NCBI RefSeq assembly: GCF_013607875.1
Contig: NZ_VDES01000003.1
Location: 277,819-341,818, forward strand
DNA: 64,000 bases
Reading direction: 5' to 3'
DNA from: Blastomonas ursincola
Lineage (GTDB): Bacteria; Pseudomonadota; Alphaproteobacteria; Sphingomonadales; Sphingomonadaceae
Shown: in pieces, positions 20,503 through 31,122 of the stretch
How positions within the stretch are numbered: the stretch's first letter is position 1
Layout: each line of letters starts with the position of its first letter
Notes under the pieces: generated by a model
Databases searched by the model: none
What the model was told of the DNA's origin: nothing
The model's input: the letters and a program-made list of their open reading frames with translations, nothing else
Program-made: the position numbers and the translations under genes

Positions 20503-20552
20503 TGCGAAGGCTTATCAGCTTGTCTGATTAGCCGTAGCTGAGAGGGGCATGA

Positions 20553-20744
20553 GGTGCGCATTCCCCCCTTCCCAAACCCTCCCCCCTGAAGGGGAGAGGG
20601 CTTATTCCGCCACTCCAGAACCTGCACCACCCCCTGCCTCTCCCTGCAAGGGAGGGGGCAGGGGGTGGGTAGCGCGCGCAGCGCGTCAGCAAGCTCGCAC
20701 TAAGCCGCCGACCCACCCCTAACCCCTCCCTTCCAGGGAGGGGA
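20553..20744. repeat. Cluster of C-rich/G-rich palindromic repeats in a convergent spacer
   Basis: Within the gene-free stretch 20470-20931 there are several related hairpins built from CTCCCT/AGGGAG cores. These include a long imperfect stem around 20630-20665, a GGGTGGGT...ACCCACCC pair enclosing 20664-20718, and a near-perfect hairpin at 20724-20744. A further segment at about 20883-20902 contains CTTCGACAAGCTCAGG, a motif that I recall as common in sphingomonad spacers. No gene is visible. Such REP-like arrays are usual between convergent genes. Confidence 0.6.
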
Positions 20745-20931
20745 ACGCGCATTATCGAAGTCTCTCGCTACAACAACCATAACCACCCCCGCTCACCCCT
20801 GAAATGGGTTCAGCGCAGGCTCTGATCAGCGAGCGAAGCCCGCAGCATCGAAGTACCCGCGCCTACGCCGATGGTATGGCGGGGCCTTCGACAAGCTCAG
20901 GTAGAGCGGAGAAAACTTGCTTTTAAAAAAA

Positions 20932-21273
20932 TTACTCACCATTTTCATAATGAAGAACCTGATCTCCATTTTTACGAGAATAGCAAATAGTTGTATCGCC
21001 ACCTACATTGCCAGGGCGTAGATTAAGACCGACACAGATCATCGTTGGAAGCTCAACCACCACCGGACTCACTTCGCGCAAAACCTGATCACGTGAAATT
21101 CTACCATTTCCTGAATAAATTGCCAGTGCACGATCAACATACGGTTGATCTGACATCCGATAATCTATCGAGATCTCCTCGTTTTCATCAGGCGGCGTAA
21201 TCGTCGTGCTACGCGAGCCACAAGCCGCAAGGAGCGTAGCGCAAAGCAAACAAGAAGATAATTGACGTCGCAT
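20932..21273 (-). CDS. Orphan lipoprotein of unknown function
   Basis: A protein of 113 residues with a lipoprotein signal (MRRQLSSCLLCATLLAAC, lipobox LAAC before Gly) followed by a Thr/Glu-rich linker and about 70 residues with two further cysteines (MICVGLNL and TTICYS). No family is recognised. Base composition and codon use are clearly AT-richer than the neighbours (many AAA, ATT, TTT codons), and it sits beside a repeat cluster, which suggests later acquisition. No clear ribosome binding site is seen. Confidence 0.6.
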   Translation of the reverse strand: MRRQLSSCLLCATLLAACGSRSTTITPPDENEEISIDYRMSDQPYVDRALAIYSGNGRISRDQVLREVSPVVVELPTMICVGLNLRPGNVGGDTTICYSRKNGDQVLHYENGE

Positions 21274-21452
21274 TGCTGTAATCTACAAAACCCAATCAGT
21301 ATTGCAACAAGGACGTCGTGACCTCTCCTCGATGACATCTGAGGGTCTGTGTTTTTTCCCAGTTTCGGTAATCAGCCACACGGCGGCGCCGTCGGTTAAG
21401 GAGGCAATTCGGGGGTCGGCGACGGCCGAGGGACAATCGTAACGATCTAACC

Positions 21453-21484
21453 AAAAAGCCCCGGACATCGCTGCCCGGGGCTTT
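21453..21484 (-). terminator. Rho-independent terminator of katG
   Basis: On the minus strand, AAAGCCCCGG and CCGGGGCTTT pair perfectly (21475-21484 with 21455-21464) around a ten-base loop and run into a T-tract (21453-21457). It lies 26 bases after the katG stop. Confidence 0.85.
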
Positions 21485-21509
21485 CTCATTCATCTAACGC
21501 ACCACCCGC

Positions 21510-23714
<2,205 letters not shown>

Positions 23715-23877
23715 TCATCGAACGAATGACGCTAACATAGGAAAGTTCCATGAACGGCTGAAACGATCAAACTATGTCAGTTCAATCGACATGGTCGATC
23801 AAAACCGGACGACGACGCAACGCGGCGATGCCCGGCAAGCCGGGTTCGACACGAATATCAGGATCGATACGAGGAAA

Positions 23878-23954
23878 TGGTCGGGGAGAGAGGATTCGAA
23901 CCTCCGGCCCCTGCCTCCCGAAGACAGTGCTCTACCAGGCTGAGCTACTCCCCG
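23878..23954 (-). tRNA. tRNA-Pro(CGG)
   Basis: A tRNA of 77 nt including the encoded CCA. The acceptor begins CGGGGAG and pairs with CTCCCCG. The anticodon arm CTGTC-TTCGGGA-GGCAG gives anticodon CGG (reads CCG), and the T arm contains GGTTCGAATCC. It lies between katG and thyA. Confidence 0.95.
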
Positions 23955-24099
23955 ACCCAGACTTCATGGTGCCTTGCGGCGCCTGGGAGGCAGGGGCGTG
24001 CCTATAGCCACGGGTTTCGCAGACTGCAAGCGGCCTTTTGCGCTTTTCTTGTCGGCCCCGCGTTGGCGGAGCTTCGAGGCCCGTGCTAGGCATGGGCGC

Positions 24100-25065
24100 A
24101 TGGAAACAGCAGTGCAGAGTCGCGCGCCGCAAGCCGCCGCGCAGGATCATTTCGAATGGCAGTATCTCGACCTGATGCGCCAGGTCTGGACGCGCGGGCA
24201 TGAGCGATCCGACCGCACCGGCGTCGGTACGCGCTCGGTCTTCGGGGCCAATATGCGCTTCGATCTTTCGGACGAGGCGGTTCCGCTGCTCACCACCAAG
24301 CGCGTCTACTGGAAGGCCGCCGCGCGCGAGATGCTGTGGTTCCTGACCGGCGAGACGAATATCCGCCCTCTGGTCGAACAAGGGGTGCATATCTGGACCG
24401 ACTGGCCGCTCGATGCCTATCGCAAGGCGACGGGCGAGGCGATCGATCGCGATGCTTTCGAGGCGCGAATCATTGCCGACGCCGATTTCGCGGCTCGCTG
24501 GGGCGATCTCGGCCCGGTCTATGGCAAGCAATGGGTCGACTGGCCGGTCTACGAGCCGGTGGGCGAGGGGCTGTTCCGCCAACGCGAACGGGGCATCAAC
24601 CAGATCGCCGAGCTCGTCGAGAGCCTTCGTCACAATCCCGGATCGCGCCGCCATATCTTCGAGGGCTGGAACGTCGCCGAGCTCGACCGGATGGCGTTGC
24701 CGCCCTGCCACAAGACCTATCAGTTCTTCGTCGCCGACGGGAAGCTGACCGGTCTGCTCTACCAGCGCTCTTGCGATCTGGCGCTCGGCGTTCCGTTCAA
24801 CATATTCTCCGCCGCGCTGATCACGCGGATGCTGGCGGAGCAATGCGATCTGGAGCCGGCCGAACTGATCTGGAACGGCGGCGATGTGCATCTGTACCTC
24901 AACCATCAGGAACTGGTCGAAACCCAGCTGTCGCGCACGCCCTCCGGCGCGCCGAAGCTGTCGATCGCCCGACGGCCGACAAGCATTTTCGACTACCGGA
25001 TCGATGATTTCGAGGTCCGCGACTATGCACCGCAAGCGCATATCGCCGCGCCCGTCGCGGTGTGA
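24100..25065 (+). CDS. thyA: Thymidylate synthase ThyA
   Basis: A folate-dependent thymidylate synthase of 321 residues, which converts dUMP to dTMP with methylene-tetrahydrofolate. DRTGVGTRSVFG (phosphate-binding loop), the active-site Cys203 in PPCHKTYQF, RSCDLALGVPFNI and GDVHLYLNH are all present. An insert of roughly 40 residues (around YRKATGEAIDRDAFEARI) makes it longer than the 264-residue E. coli enzyme; such inserts occur in other bacterial ThyA. The start ATG 24100 (METAVQS) is the last before the conserved core; upstream open frame overlaps the tRNA. Confidence 0.95.
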   Translation: METAVQSRAPQAAAQDHFEWQYLDLMRQVWTRGHERSDRTGVGTRSVFGANMRFDLSDEAVPLLTTKRVYWKAAAREMLWFLTGETNIRPLVEQGVHIWTDWPLDAYRKATGEAIDRDAFEARIIADADFAARWGDLGPVYGKQWVDWPVYEPVGEGLFRQRERGINQIAELVESLRHNPGSRRHIFEGWNVAELDRMALPPCHKTYQFFVADGKLTGLLYQRSCDLALGVPFNIFSAALITRMLAEQCDLEPAELIWNGGDVHLYLNHQELVETQLSRTPSGAPKLSIARRPTSIFDYRIDDFEVRDYAPQAHIAAPVAV

Positions 25066-25183
25066 AGGGCAGCACTATTGACCTATCGCGAATCTTGAAA
25101 TAATATGTCCGGGTAGGGCAATTAGTCGAAAGGCCAGCAAGAGCCGCCCCGACCCATTGCCCGCCAGCCCGAGAGGATATTTG

Positions 25184-26458
25184 ATGGCCGATGGTCCCGC
25201 CCGCACGAACCTGCAGCCGCTTGCGCTGCACGTTCCAGAGCCCCGCTCGCGCCCCGGCGATCCGGTCGATTTCAGCGATGTGGTGATTCCCGCTGCCGGC
25301 AGCATGGCGCGTCCCGACGAGACGATCTCTCCGCACGACATGCGCGATGCCGCCTTCGGCCTGGTCCGCGTGCTCGACGAACAGCATCAGGCGGTCGGCC
25401 CCTGGGATCCGCGGCTGTCGCCCAAGACGCTCCTGAAAATCCTGCGCACCATGGCGCTGACCCGCGCGTTCGACGAACGGCTTTATCGCGCGCAGCGCCA
25501 GGGCAAGACCAGCTTCTACATGAAGTGTACCGGGGAGGAGGCGACCTCGGTCTCCGCCGCGGCCGCGATGCAGGGCGACGACATGGTCTTCCCCAGCTAT
25601 CGCCAGCAGGGCATTCTGATGTGGCGCGGCTATCCGCTGGTCGAGATGGTCAACCAGATTTACTCCAACGCGGGCGACAAGCTGAAGGGCCGCCAGCTGC
25701 CGATCATGTATTCGGTGCCCGAGCTCAGCTTCTTCACGATCAGCGGTAACCTGACCACGCAATATCCGCAGGCCGTGGGCTGGGCGATGGCCAGCGCGAT
25801 CAAGGGCGATACCCGCATCGCCAGCTGCTGGTGCGGCGAGGGATCGACCGCGGAAGGTGACTTCCACAGCGCGATGACCTTCGCCTCGGTCTATAACGCG
25901 CCGGTCATCCTCAATGTCGTGAACAACCAATGGGCGATTTCGAGCTTCTCGGGCTTTGCCGGCGCCGAGCGGACCACCTTTGCCGCGCGTGCGCTGGGCT
26001 ATGGCATTGCCGGGCTTCGCGTCGATGGCAATGATGCGCTGGCGGTCTATGCCGCGACGCGCTGGGCAGCCGAGCGCGCGCGCGCCAACAAGGGGCCGAC
26101 GCTGATCGAGCATTTCACCTATCGCGCCGAAGGTCACAGCACCTCGGACGACCCGTCCGCCTATCGCAGCGCGCAGGAAAGCGCCGAATGGCCGCTGGGC
26201 GATCCGATTCACCGGCTAAAGCAACACTGCATCGTGCTCGGCATCTGGGACGAGGAGCGCCACGCGGCGATGGACCTCGAGCTGGCTGAGATGGTCAAGC
26301 AGGCCACCAAGGAGGCCGAGAAGAACGGCGTCCTCGGGCACGGCATGCACCAGCCGTTCGAGACGATGTTCGAGGACGTGTTCGAGGAACTGCCCTGGCA
26401 TCTGCAGGAACAGATGGCGCAGGCGCTGGAAGAAAGGGCCGCAAAATGGCCGAAGTGA
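25184..26458 (+). CDS. bkdA1: 2-oxoisovalerate dehydrogenase E1 component, alpha subunit
   Basis: A thiamine-diphosphate-dependent E1 alpha subunit of 424 residues of the branched-chain 2-oxoacid dehydrogenase complex, which decarboxylates the keto acids of Val, Leu and Ile. The cofactor motif runs from GEGSTAEGDFHS to VVNNQWAI. YRAEGHSTSDDPSAY is the phosphorylation-loop region of the family. FPSYRQQGILMWRGYP and the long N-terminus favour branched-chain over pyruvate dehydrogenase. AGAGGA before ATG 25184 supports this start. First gene of an E1a-E1b-E2 operon. Confidence 0.9.
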   Translation: MADGPARTNLQPLALHVPEPRSRPGDPVDFSDVVIPAAGSMARPDETISPHDMRDAAFGLVRVLDEQHQAVGPWDPRLSPKTLLKILRTMALTRAFDERLYRAQRQGKTSFYMKCTGEEATSVSAAAAMQGDDMVFPSYRQQGILMWRGYPLVEMVNQIYSNAGDKLKGRQLPIMYSVPELSFFTISGNLTTQYPQAVGWAMASAIKGDTRIASCWCGEGSTAEGDFHSAMTFASVYNAPVILNVVNNQWAISSFSGFAGAERTTFAARALGYGIAGLRVDGNDALAVYAATRWAAERARANKGPTLIEHFTYRAEGHSTSDDPSAYRSAQESAEWPLGDPIHRLKQHCIVLGIWDEERHAAMDLELAEMVKQATKEAEKNGVLGHGMHQPFETMFEDVFEELPWHLQEQMAQALEERAAKWPK

Positions 26459-27489
26459 TCGAGGCTCAGAGCGACACCCGCACCATGAACATGATCGAGG
26501 CGATCAACAGCGCGCTCGACGTGATGATGGAGCGCGACGACAATGTCGTCATCATGGGCGAGGATGTCGGCTATTTCGGCGGCGTCTTCCGCTGCACCGC
26601 TGGCTTGCAAAAAAAATACGGCAAGACCCGCGTGTTCGACACGCCGATCAGCGAATGCGGCATTGTCGGCGTCGCGGTCGGCATGGGAGCCTATGGCCTG
26701 CGCCCGGTGCCCGAGATCCAGTTTGCCGACTATATCTATCCCGGCATCGACCAGCTGATCTCCGAAGCGGCGCGGCTGCGTTACCGCTCGGCAGGCGAAT
26801 ATATCGCGCCGATCACGGTGCGCTCGCCCTTTGGCGGCGGCATTTTCGGCGGCCAGACGCACAGCCAGAGCCCCGAGAGCCTGTTCACCCATGTTGCGGG
26901 GCTCAAGACGGTGATCCCGTCGACCCCTTATGACGCCAAGGGGCTGCTGATCTCGGCGATCGAGGACAATGACCCGGTCATCTTCTTCGAGCCCAAGCGC
27001 ATCTATAACGGCCCGTTCAGCGGCTATTACGACCGTCCGGTCGAGCCCTGGTCGAAGCACGCGGCCTCGGCAGTGCCGACCGGCCATTACCGCATCCCGC
27101 TGGGCAAGGCGAATGTGGTGCGCGAAGGCGAGGGGCTGACCATCCTGGCCTATGGCACGATGGTGCATGTCGCGCTGGCCGTGGTCGAGGCGAACAAGGT
27201 CGATGCCGAGGTGATCGACCTGCGCACGCTGCTGCCGCTCGATATCGAGACGATTGAGGCCTCGGTGAAGAAGACCGGGCGCTGCCTGATCGTGCACGAG
27301 GCGACGCGGACCAGCGGCTTCGGCGCCGAGCTTTCGGCGCTGGTGCAGGAACGCTGCTTCTATCATCTCGAAGCGCCGGTCGAGCGTGTCACCGGCTTCG
27401 ATACGCCGTACCCGCACAGCCTGGAATGGGCGTATTTCCCGGGCCCGATCCGCATCGGTCGCGCCATTGCCAAGATCATGAAGGACTGA
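26446..27489 (+). CDS. bkdA2: 2-oxoisovalerate dehydrogenase E1 component, beta subunit
   Basis: The beta subunit (347 residues) of the same heterotetramer. The family-typical stretches MGEDVGYFGGVFRCT, TPISECGIVGVAVGMG and EATRTSGFGAEL are present, and it contributes to the thiamine diphosphate site at the interface with alpha. It overlaps the alpha gene by 13 bases, implying coupled synthesis. A run of A's (AAAAAAA at about 26609) lies in the codons for Gln-Lys-Lys and is in frame. Confidence 0.92.
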   Translation: MAEVIEAQSDTRTMNMIEAINSALDVMMERDDNVVIMGEDVGYFGGVFRCTAGLQKKYGKTRVFDTPISECGIVGVAVGMGAYGLRPVPEIQFADYIYPGIDQLISEAARLRYRSAGEYIAPITVRSPFGGGIFGGQTHSQSPESLFTHVAGLKTVIPSTPYDAKGLLISAIEDNDPVIFFEPKRIYNGPFSGYYDRPVEPWSKHAASAVPTGHYRIPLGKANVVREGEGLTILAYGTMVHVALAVVEANKVDAEVIDLRTLLPLDIETIEASVKKTGRCLIVHEATRTSGFGAELSALVQERCFYHLEAPVERVTGFDTPYPHSLEWAYFPGPIRIGRAIAKIMKD

Positions 27490-27493
27490 CGCC

Positions 27494-28762
27494 ATGGCCA
27501 CCTATACCTTCAACCTGCCCGATATCGGCGAAGGCATTGCCGAGGCGGAAATCGTGGCATGGCATGTCAAGGTCGGCGACCGGGTCGAGGAAGACGGCCG
27601 CATCGCCGACATGATGACCGACAAGGCGACGGTTGAGATGGAATCGCCGGTCTCGGGCGTGATCCGCAAGGTCGCCGGGGCCGAGGGCGACGTGATCGCA
27701 ATCGGATCGATGCTGGTCGAGATCGAGACCGAGGGCGAGGATGCGTCGGCGGTCGAACCCGCGCCTTCGCCGGAGGTGATCGAGGCCGAAACCCCCAAGG
27801 CTCCGCCAGCTGAGGTTGAGGCTACCGCACCGGCGCCGACCCCCGCGCCGATTGAGCCCAAGGCGGCTTCCGGAGATGCGCCGCAGCCTTCGCAGGGGAG
27901 CGCTCATGGCGGCGAGAAGGTGCTGGCATCGCCCGTCGTGCGGCAGCGCGCGCGCGATCTGGGGATCGATCTCGCCAAGGTGCGCCCCGCCGAGGGCAAC
28001 CGCATCCGCCATGCCGATCTCGACGCCTATCTGAACTATGGCGGCACCCGCGCCGGGCCTGGCCGCGCGGCGGACGAGGAGATCCGCGTCATCGGCATGC
28101 GCAAGCGTATCGCGCAGAACATGGCCGAATCGAAGCGGCACATCCCGCACTTCACCTATGTCGAGGAAATCGACGTGACGAAGATGGAGGAGATGCGCAC
28201 CGAAATGAATGACTCGCGCGGGGCCAGGCCCAAGCTGACCGCGCTGCCGATCCTGATCGCCGCAATCTGCAAGACGCTGCGCGAATACCCGATGCTCAAT
28301 GCTCGCTATGATGACGAGGCGAATGTGGTCACCCGCTTCGGCGCGGTGCATCTTGGCATCGCCACGCAAACCGATGCCGGGCTGATGGTCCCCGTGCTGC
28401 GCGGTGCCGAGAGCTTGAGCGTCTGGGACATGGCGAGCGAGATCGCGCGTCTGGCCGAAGCCGCGCGCAGCGGCAAGGCGAAGAGCGAGGAGCTGTCGGG
28501 CTCGACGCTGACGCTGACCTCATTGGGCCCGCTGGGCGGGATTGCGACCACCCCGGTGATCAACCGGCCCGAGGTCGCGATCATCGGACCGAACAAGATC
28601 GTCGAGCGGCCGATGGTGGTCAACGGCGCCGTCGTCATCCGCAAGATGATGAACCTGTCGATCTCGTGCGATCACCGCGTGGTCGACGGCTATGACGCCG
28701 CCAGCTTCGTCCAGGCGCTCAAGCGCCGGATCGAAACGCCGATCTATATCTTCGCGGATTGA
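27494..28762 (+). CDS. bkdB: Dihydrolipoyl acyltransferase (E2) of the branched-chain 2-oxoacid dehydrogenase complex
   Basis: A protein of 422 residues. One N-terminal lipoyl domain has the lipoylated Lys at K44 in MTDKATVEM. A Pro/Ala-rich hinge (about 85-140) and an E3-binding domain (ASPVVRQRARDLGIDLAKV) follow, then the catalytic domain with His394 and Asp398 in SCDHRVVDG. It transfers the acyl group to CoA. It begins four bases after the E1 beta stop. No dihydrolipoyl dehydrogenase (E3) gene follows, so E3 must be encoded elsewhere. Confidence 0.92.
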   Translation: MATYTFNLPDIGEGIAEAEIVAWHVKVGDRVEEDGRIADMMTDKATVEMESPVSGVIRKVAGAEGDVIAIGSMLVEIETEGEDASAVEPAPSPEVIEAETPKAPPAEVEATAPAPTPAPIEPKAASGDAPQPSQGSAHGGEKVLASPVVRQRARDLGIDLAKVRPAEGNRIRHADLDAYLNYGGTRAGPGRAADEEIRVIGMRKRIAQNMAESKRHIPHFTYVEEIDVTKMEEMRTEMNDSRGARPKLTALPILIAAICKTLREYPMLNARYDDEANVVTRFGAVHLGIATQTDAGLMVPVLRGAESLSVWDMASEIARLAEAARSGKAKSEELSGSTLTLTSLGPLGGIATTPVINRPEVAIIGPNKIVERPMVVNGAVVIRKMMNLSISCDHRVVDGYDAASFVQALKRRIETPIYIFAD

Positions 28763-28787
28763 GTTCGATCTGACAGAGGTCTGCCAT

Positions 28788-28870
28788 CGTCACCCCCGCG
28801 AAGGCGGGGGGCCCGTTTTTCTTGTGGCCGCCTGCAGACAAGCGGGATCCCCGCGTTCGCGGGAATGACG
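28788..28870 (+). repeat. 83-bp two-hairpin dispersed element, copy 1
   Basis: The element begins CGTCACCCCCGC and ends GCGGGAATGACG. The first hairpin is CCCCCGC-GAAG-GCGGGGG (28793-28810) and the second CCCGCG-TT-CGCGGG (28850-28863). The copy at 40407-40489 has the same length and nearly identical ends in reverse orientation, with an unrelated centre. It lies between the convergent E2 gene and a DUF11-like gene. Confidence 0.85.
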
Positions 28871-28890
28871 TGTGAGAGGTCTTTTAAATC

Positions 28891-29358
28891 CTAACGCACG
28901 ATTGCCCGGAACGTCACCCTGCGCGTCTCGCCCTGCATCAGCGTGTCGCCGACGCGCCAGCGCAGATGGGTGACGTCTTCCGGATTGGCCGGGCGCCAGC
29001 TGCCATTGCCTAGCGGCACGCGCAGCGCCGACAGCGGTCCCCAGCTGCGGCCGCCGTCGATCGAGACGAGTTCGCTGCCATCGACCGTCTCGTCGAGCCG
29101 CACGGTGCGGGGCAGGGGGTTGGTCACGGTAAATCCCTGGACGGGCCGGTTGCCGGTGTTGCGATATTCGACGACATAGATGAGCCGCTCGCCCGGGCTC
29201 ACCTGCCGCGCGGGTTCGAGCCGTACGCGGCGCACGCCACCCGCCTGCGATGCGATTCGCTCTACAAAGATGGAAGCCTTGGTCATGACATCGCTTGATG
29301 CCAGGGCCGCGCCAGGCATCAGCATGGCGGTCAGCGCGAGTGCAGTGCGCAGAAGCAT
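28891..29358 (-). CDS. Exported DUF11-like protein
   Basis: A protein of 155 residues with a signal peptide (MLLRTALALTAMLMPGAALA) and a beta-rich domain. Segments such as VSPGERLIYVVEYRNTGNRP, VTNPLPRTVRL and SIDGGRSW resemble the DUF11/conserved-repeat fold found in cell-surface proteins. It is likely periplasmic or surface associated; the function is unknown. GGGGA about seven bases before ATG 29358 supports the start. Single gene, divergent from the next permease gene. Confidence 0.75.
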   Translation of the reverse strand: MLLRTALALTAMLMPGAALASSDVMTKASIFVERIASQAGGVRRVRLEPARQVSPGERLIYVVEYRNTGNRPVQGFTVTNPLPRTVRLDETVDGSELVSIDGGRSWGPLSALRVPLGNGSWRPANPEDVTHLRWRVGDTLMQGETRRVTFRAIVR

Positions 29359-29539
29359 TCAATTCCCCGATTTGCCCCCACCGGGATGGTCCGGCTGCGG
29401 TCACGGGTAAGTGCGATCTTCCAACATATGGTTAATGGTCCAGCAGGAAAGATGAATCGATGCCGCTGGATTGTGCGCGTCATAACGGGCAGATATAGGC
29501 CGAGAACGCCCGGATCTTGGGCCGAGGGCCTATTTGCGC

Positions 29540-30709
29540 ATGTCTTTACCTCCCGCCGAACGTACCGAAACCGATGAGCTGCGTCGCGATCGACTGTTGG
29601 CAGCGCTTGCACTGATCGCGGGTGTTGCCCTGTTCCTGGCTTTCCCTTTCGCGATGCGTGCCGGTTCCGAGTTCTTCCTACCGCTGGCGGTAGCGATCGT
29701 GCTGTCGATCGCGCTGGTGCCGGCGCTCGAATGGATGGAGCGGCGCGGCCTGCCCTCGATGGCGGCGGCCTTTCTGTGCCTTGTGCTGTTCCTGACGATT
29801 GCCAATGGGGCGCTGGCGGTGATCGTGGTGCCGGCGACTGACTGGTTTCTGCGGCTTCCTGACCGAATCCCCAAGATCATGGAGAATCTGGCGCCGTTGA
29901 TCGACCTTTATTCGGACCTGCAGAAGTTTGTCGACGATACGACTCGGCTGGTTTCGGGGTCGATGGTGAAGGCGCAGGCAGCGGCAACCGCGTCGCCCGA
30001 ATCGCTGCTCGACCTGTTTGCCAGCGCCGCGCCGGCCGTCGCGCTGCAGATGGCGTTCGTCATCCTGCTGATTTTCTTCTTCCTCGCCGGCTGGACCAAG
30101 CTGCGCGAGAACGCGATCAACAGCCGCGGCAGTTTTACCGGCGCCATGGCGACCGCCCGTGTCATCCAGAACGTTGTGTCGGCAACCTCGGCGTATCTCA
30201 CCACCATCACCGTCATCAACCTGCTGCTGGGTCTGTCGGTGGGAATCGTGGTGTGGATGCTGGGCATGGAATCGCCCGCGATGTGGGGTGGCATCGTCGC
30301 CCTGCTCAATTTCATCCCCTATCTGGGACCAGTCTTGGCGGCAGTGCTGCTCGCGCTGGGCGGATTGATGACGTTCGGCGATCTCGGCACCGCTCTGATT
30401 CCCGCAAGCGTGCAGGTTGTCTTTCACCTGGTCGAGGCGAATCTCATCACGCCAGCCGTGCTGGGGCGCCGACTGACGATGAACCCGCTGCTGATTCTCG
30501 TGTCGCTGAGCTACTGGGCCTGGGTCTGGGGCACGACCGGCGCGCTGCTGGCGGTGCCGCTGCTCATCATCATCCAGACCGTCGTGGCGGCGGCTGGCAA
30601 GCCGGATATCGCCGGATTCCTGTTCGAATCGGGGACGCTCACCCGGCAGCCGCGCGATGGAGAAACCGCAGCGACCGAGCCACTTGCGCCGGTTCGTGGG
30701 AAAAATTGA
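29540..30709 (+). CDS. AI-2E/PerM family membrane transporter
   Basis: A protein of 389 residues with about eight transmembrane helices in the arrangement of the AI-2E transporter (UPF0118/PerM) family: an N-terminal pair, a periplasmic stretch rich in Asp and Leu (about 100-165), and a C-terminal group with the conserved LNFIPYLGPV and LTMNPLLILVSL motifs. Members export diverse small molecules or sodium, so quorum-signal export should not be assumed. ATG 29540 is chosen; TTG 29534 in frame is possible. Confidence 0.88.
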   Translation: MSLPPAERTETDELRRDRLLAALALIAGVALFLAFPFAMRAGSEFFLPLAVAIVLSIALVPALEWMERRGLPSMAAAFLCLVLFLTIANGALAVIVVPATDWFLRLPDRIPKIMENLAPLIDLYSDLQKFVDDTTRLVSGSMVKAQAAATASPESLLDLFASAAPAVALQMAFVILLIFFFLAGWTKLRENAINSRGSFTGAMATARVIQNVVSATSAYLTTITVINLLLGLSVGIVVWMLGMESPAMWGGIVALLNFIPYLGPVLAAVLLALGGLMTFGDLGTALIPASVQVVFHLVEANLITPAVLGRRLTMNPLLILVSLSYWAWVWGTTGALLAVPLLIIIQTVVAAAGKPDIAGFLFESGTLTRQPRDGETAATEPLAPVRGKN

Positions 30710-30718
30710 AAGAGGCTG

Positions 30719-30747
30719 TTGACAGGCGGCGAGACCGCTTCTAGTGG
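30719..30747 (+). promoter_or_regulatory. Candidate promoter of tRNA-Asp
   Basis: TTGACA at 30719-30724 is followed after 16-17 bp by CTAGTG(G). The -35 box is perfect and the -10 box is weak. The spacing to the tRNA 5' end (30765) fits a start site near 30752. Confidence 0.45.
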
Positions 30748-30764
30748 CAGCGCTCCAACGCGAT

Positions 30765-30841
<77 letters not shown>

Positions 30842-30912
30842 TTGCCCTGGTGAGGTTTCACCGCAATGGTCACTTGCATGCGTTGGAAATCATTCGGAAA
30901 TAGATGAAAAGA

Positions 30913-31122
30913 TCAGGCCCGCCAGCGGCCTGTTTCCATCCATATCATCAACGGTCGCATCGGTGCGATCCAGATGATCCCGGCGATGCAGTAGATCACC
31001 GATTGCACTGCGATGTGCCAGTTGCCGATAACGCTGGAGAAGCTGGCGACGATCACCGCCCAGAGGGTGATGATACCCAGGATCGCGAAAATGCCCACGG
31101 GCTTGCGCATGGTCGGCTTCAT
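30913..31122 (-). CDS. DUF2842 small membrane protein
   Basis: A protein of 69 residues with two membrane helices and the family-typical end CIAGIIWIAPMRPLMIWME. DUF2842 is an uncharacterised alphaproteobacterial family. ATG 31122 overlaps the stop of the 5-FCL gene by four bases (ATGA), so it is translationally coupled to it. Confidence 0.82.
   Translation of the reverse strand: MKPTMRKPVGIFAILGIITLWAVIVASFSSVIGNWHIAVQSVIYCIAGIIWIAPMRPLMIWMETGRWRA

Noticed and set aside
21283-21493. Two small minus-strand frames between katG and the lipoprotein
   Set aside because: They run through the katG terminator hairpin, have no ribosome site and no protein-like pattern.
29540-30709. Naming the permease as a quorum-signal exporter
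   Set aside because: The AI-2E family name covers transporters with varied substrates; nothing in the context indicates AI-2.
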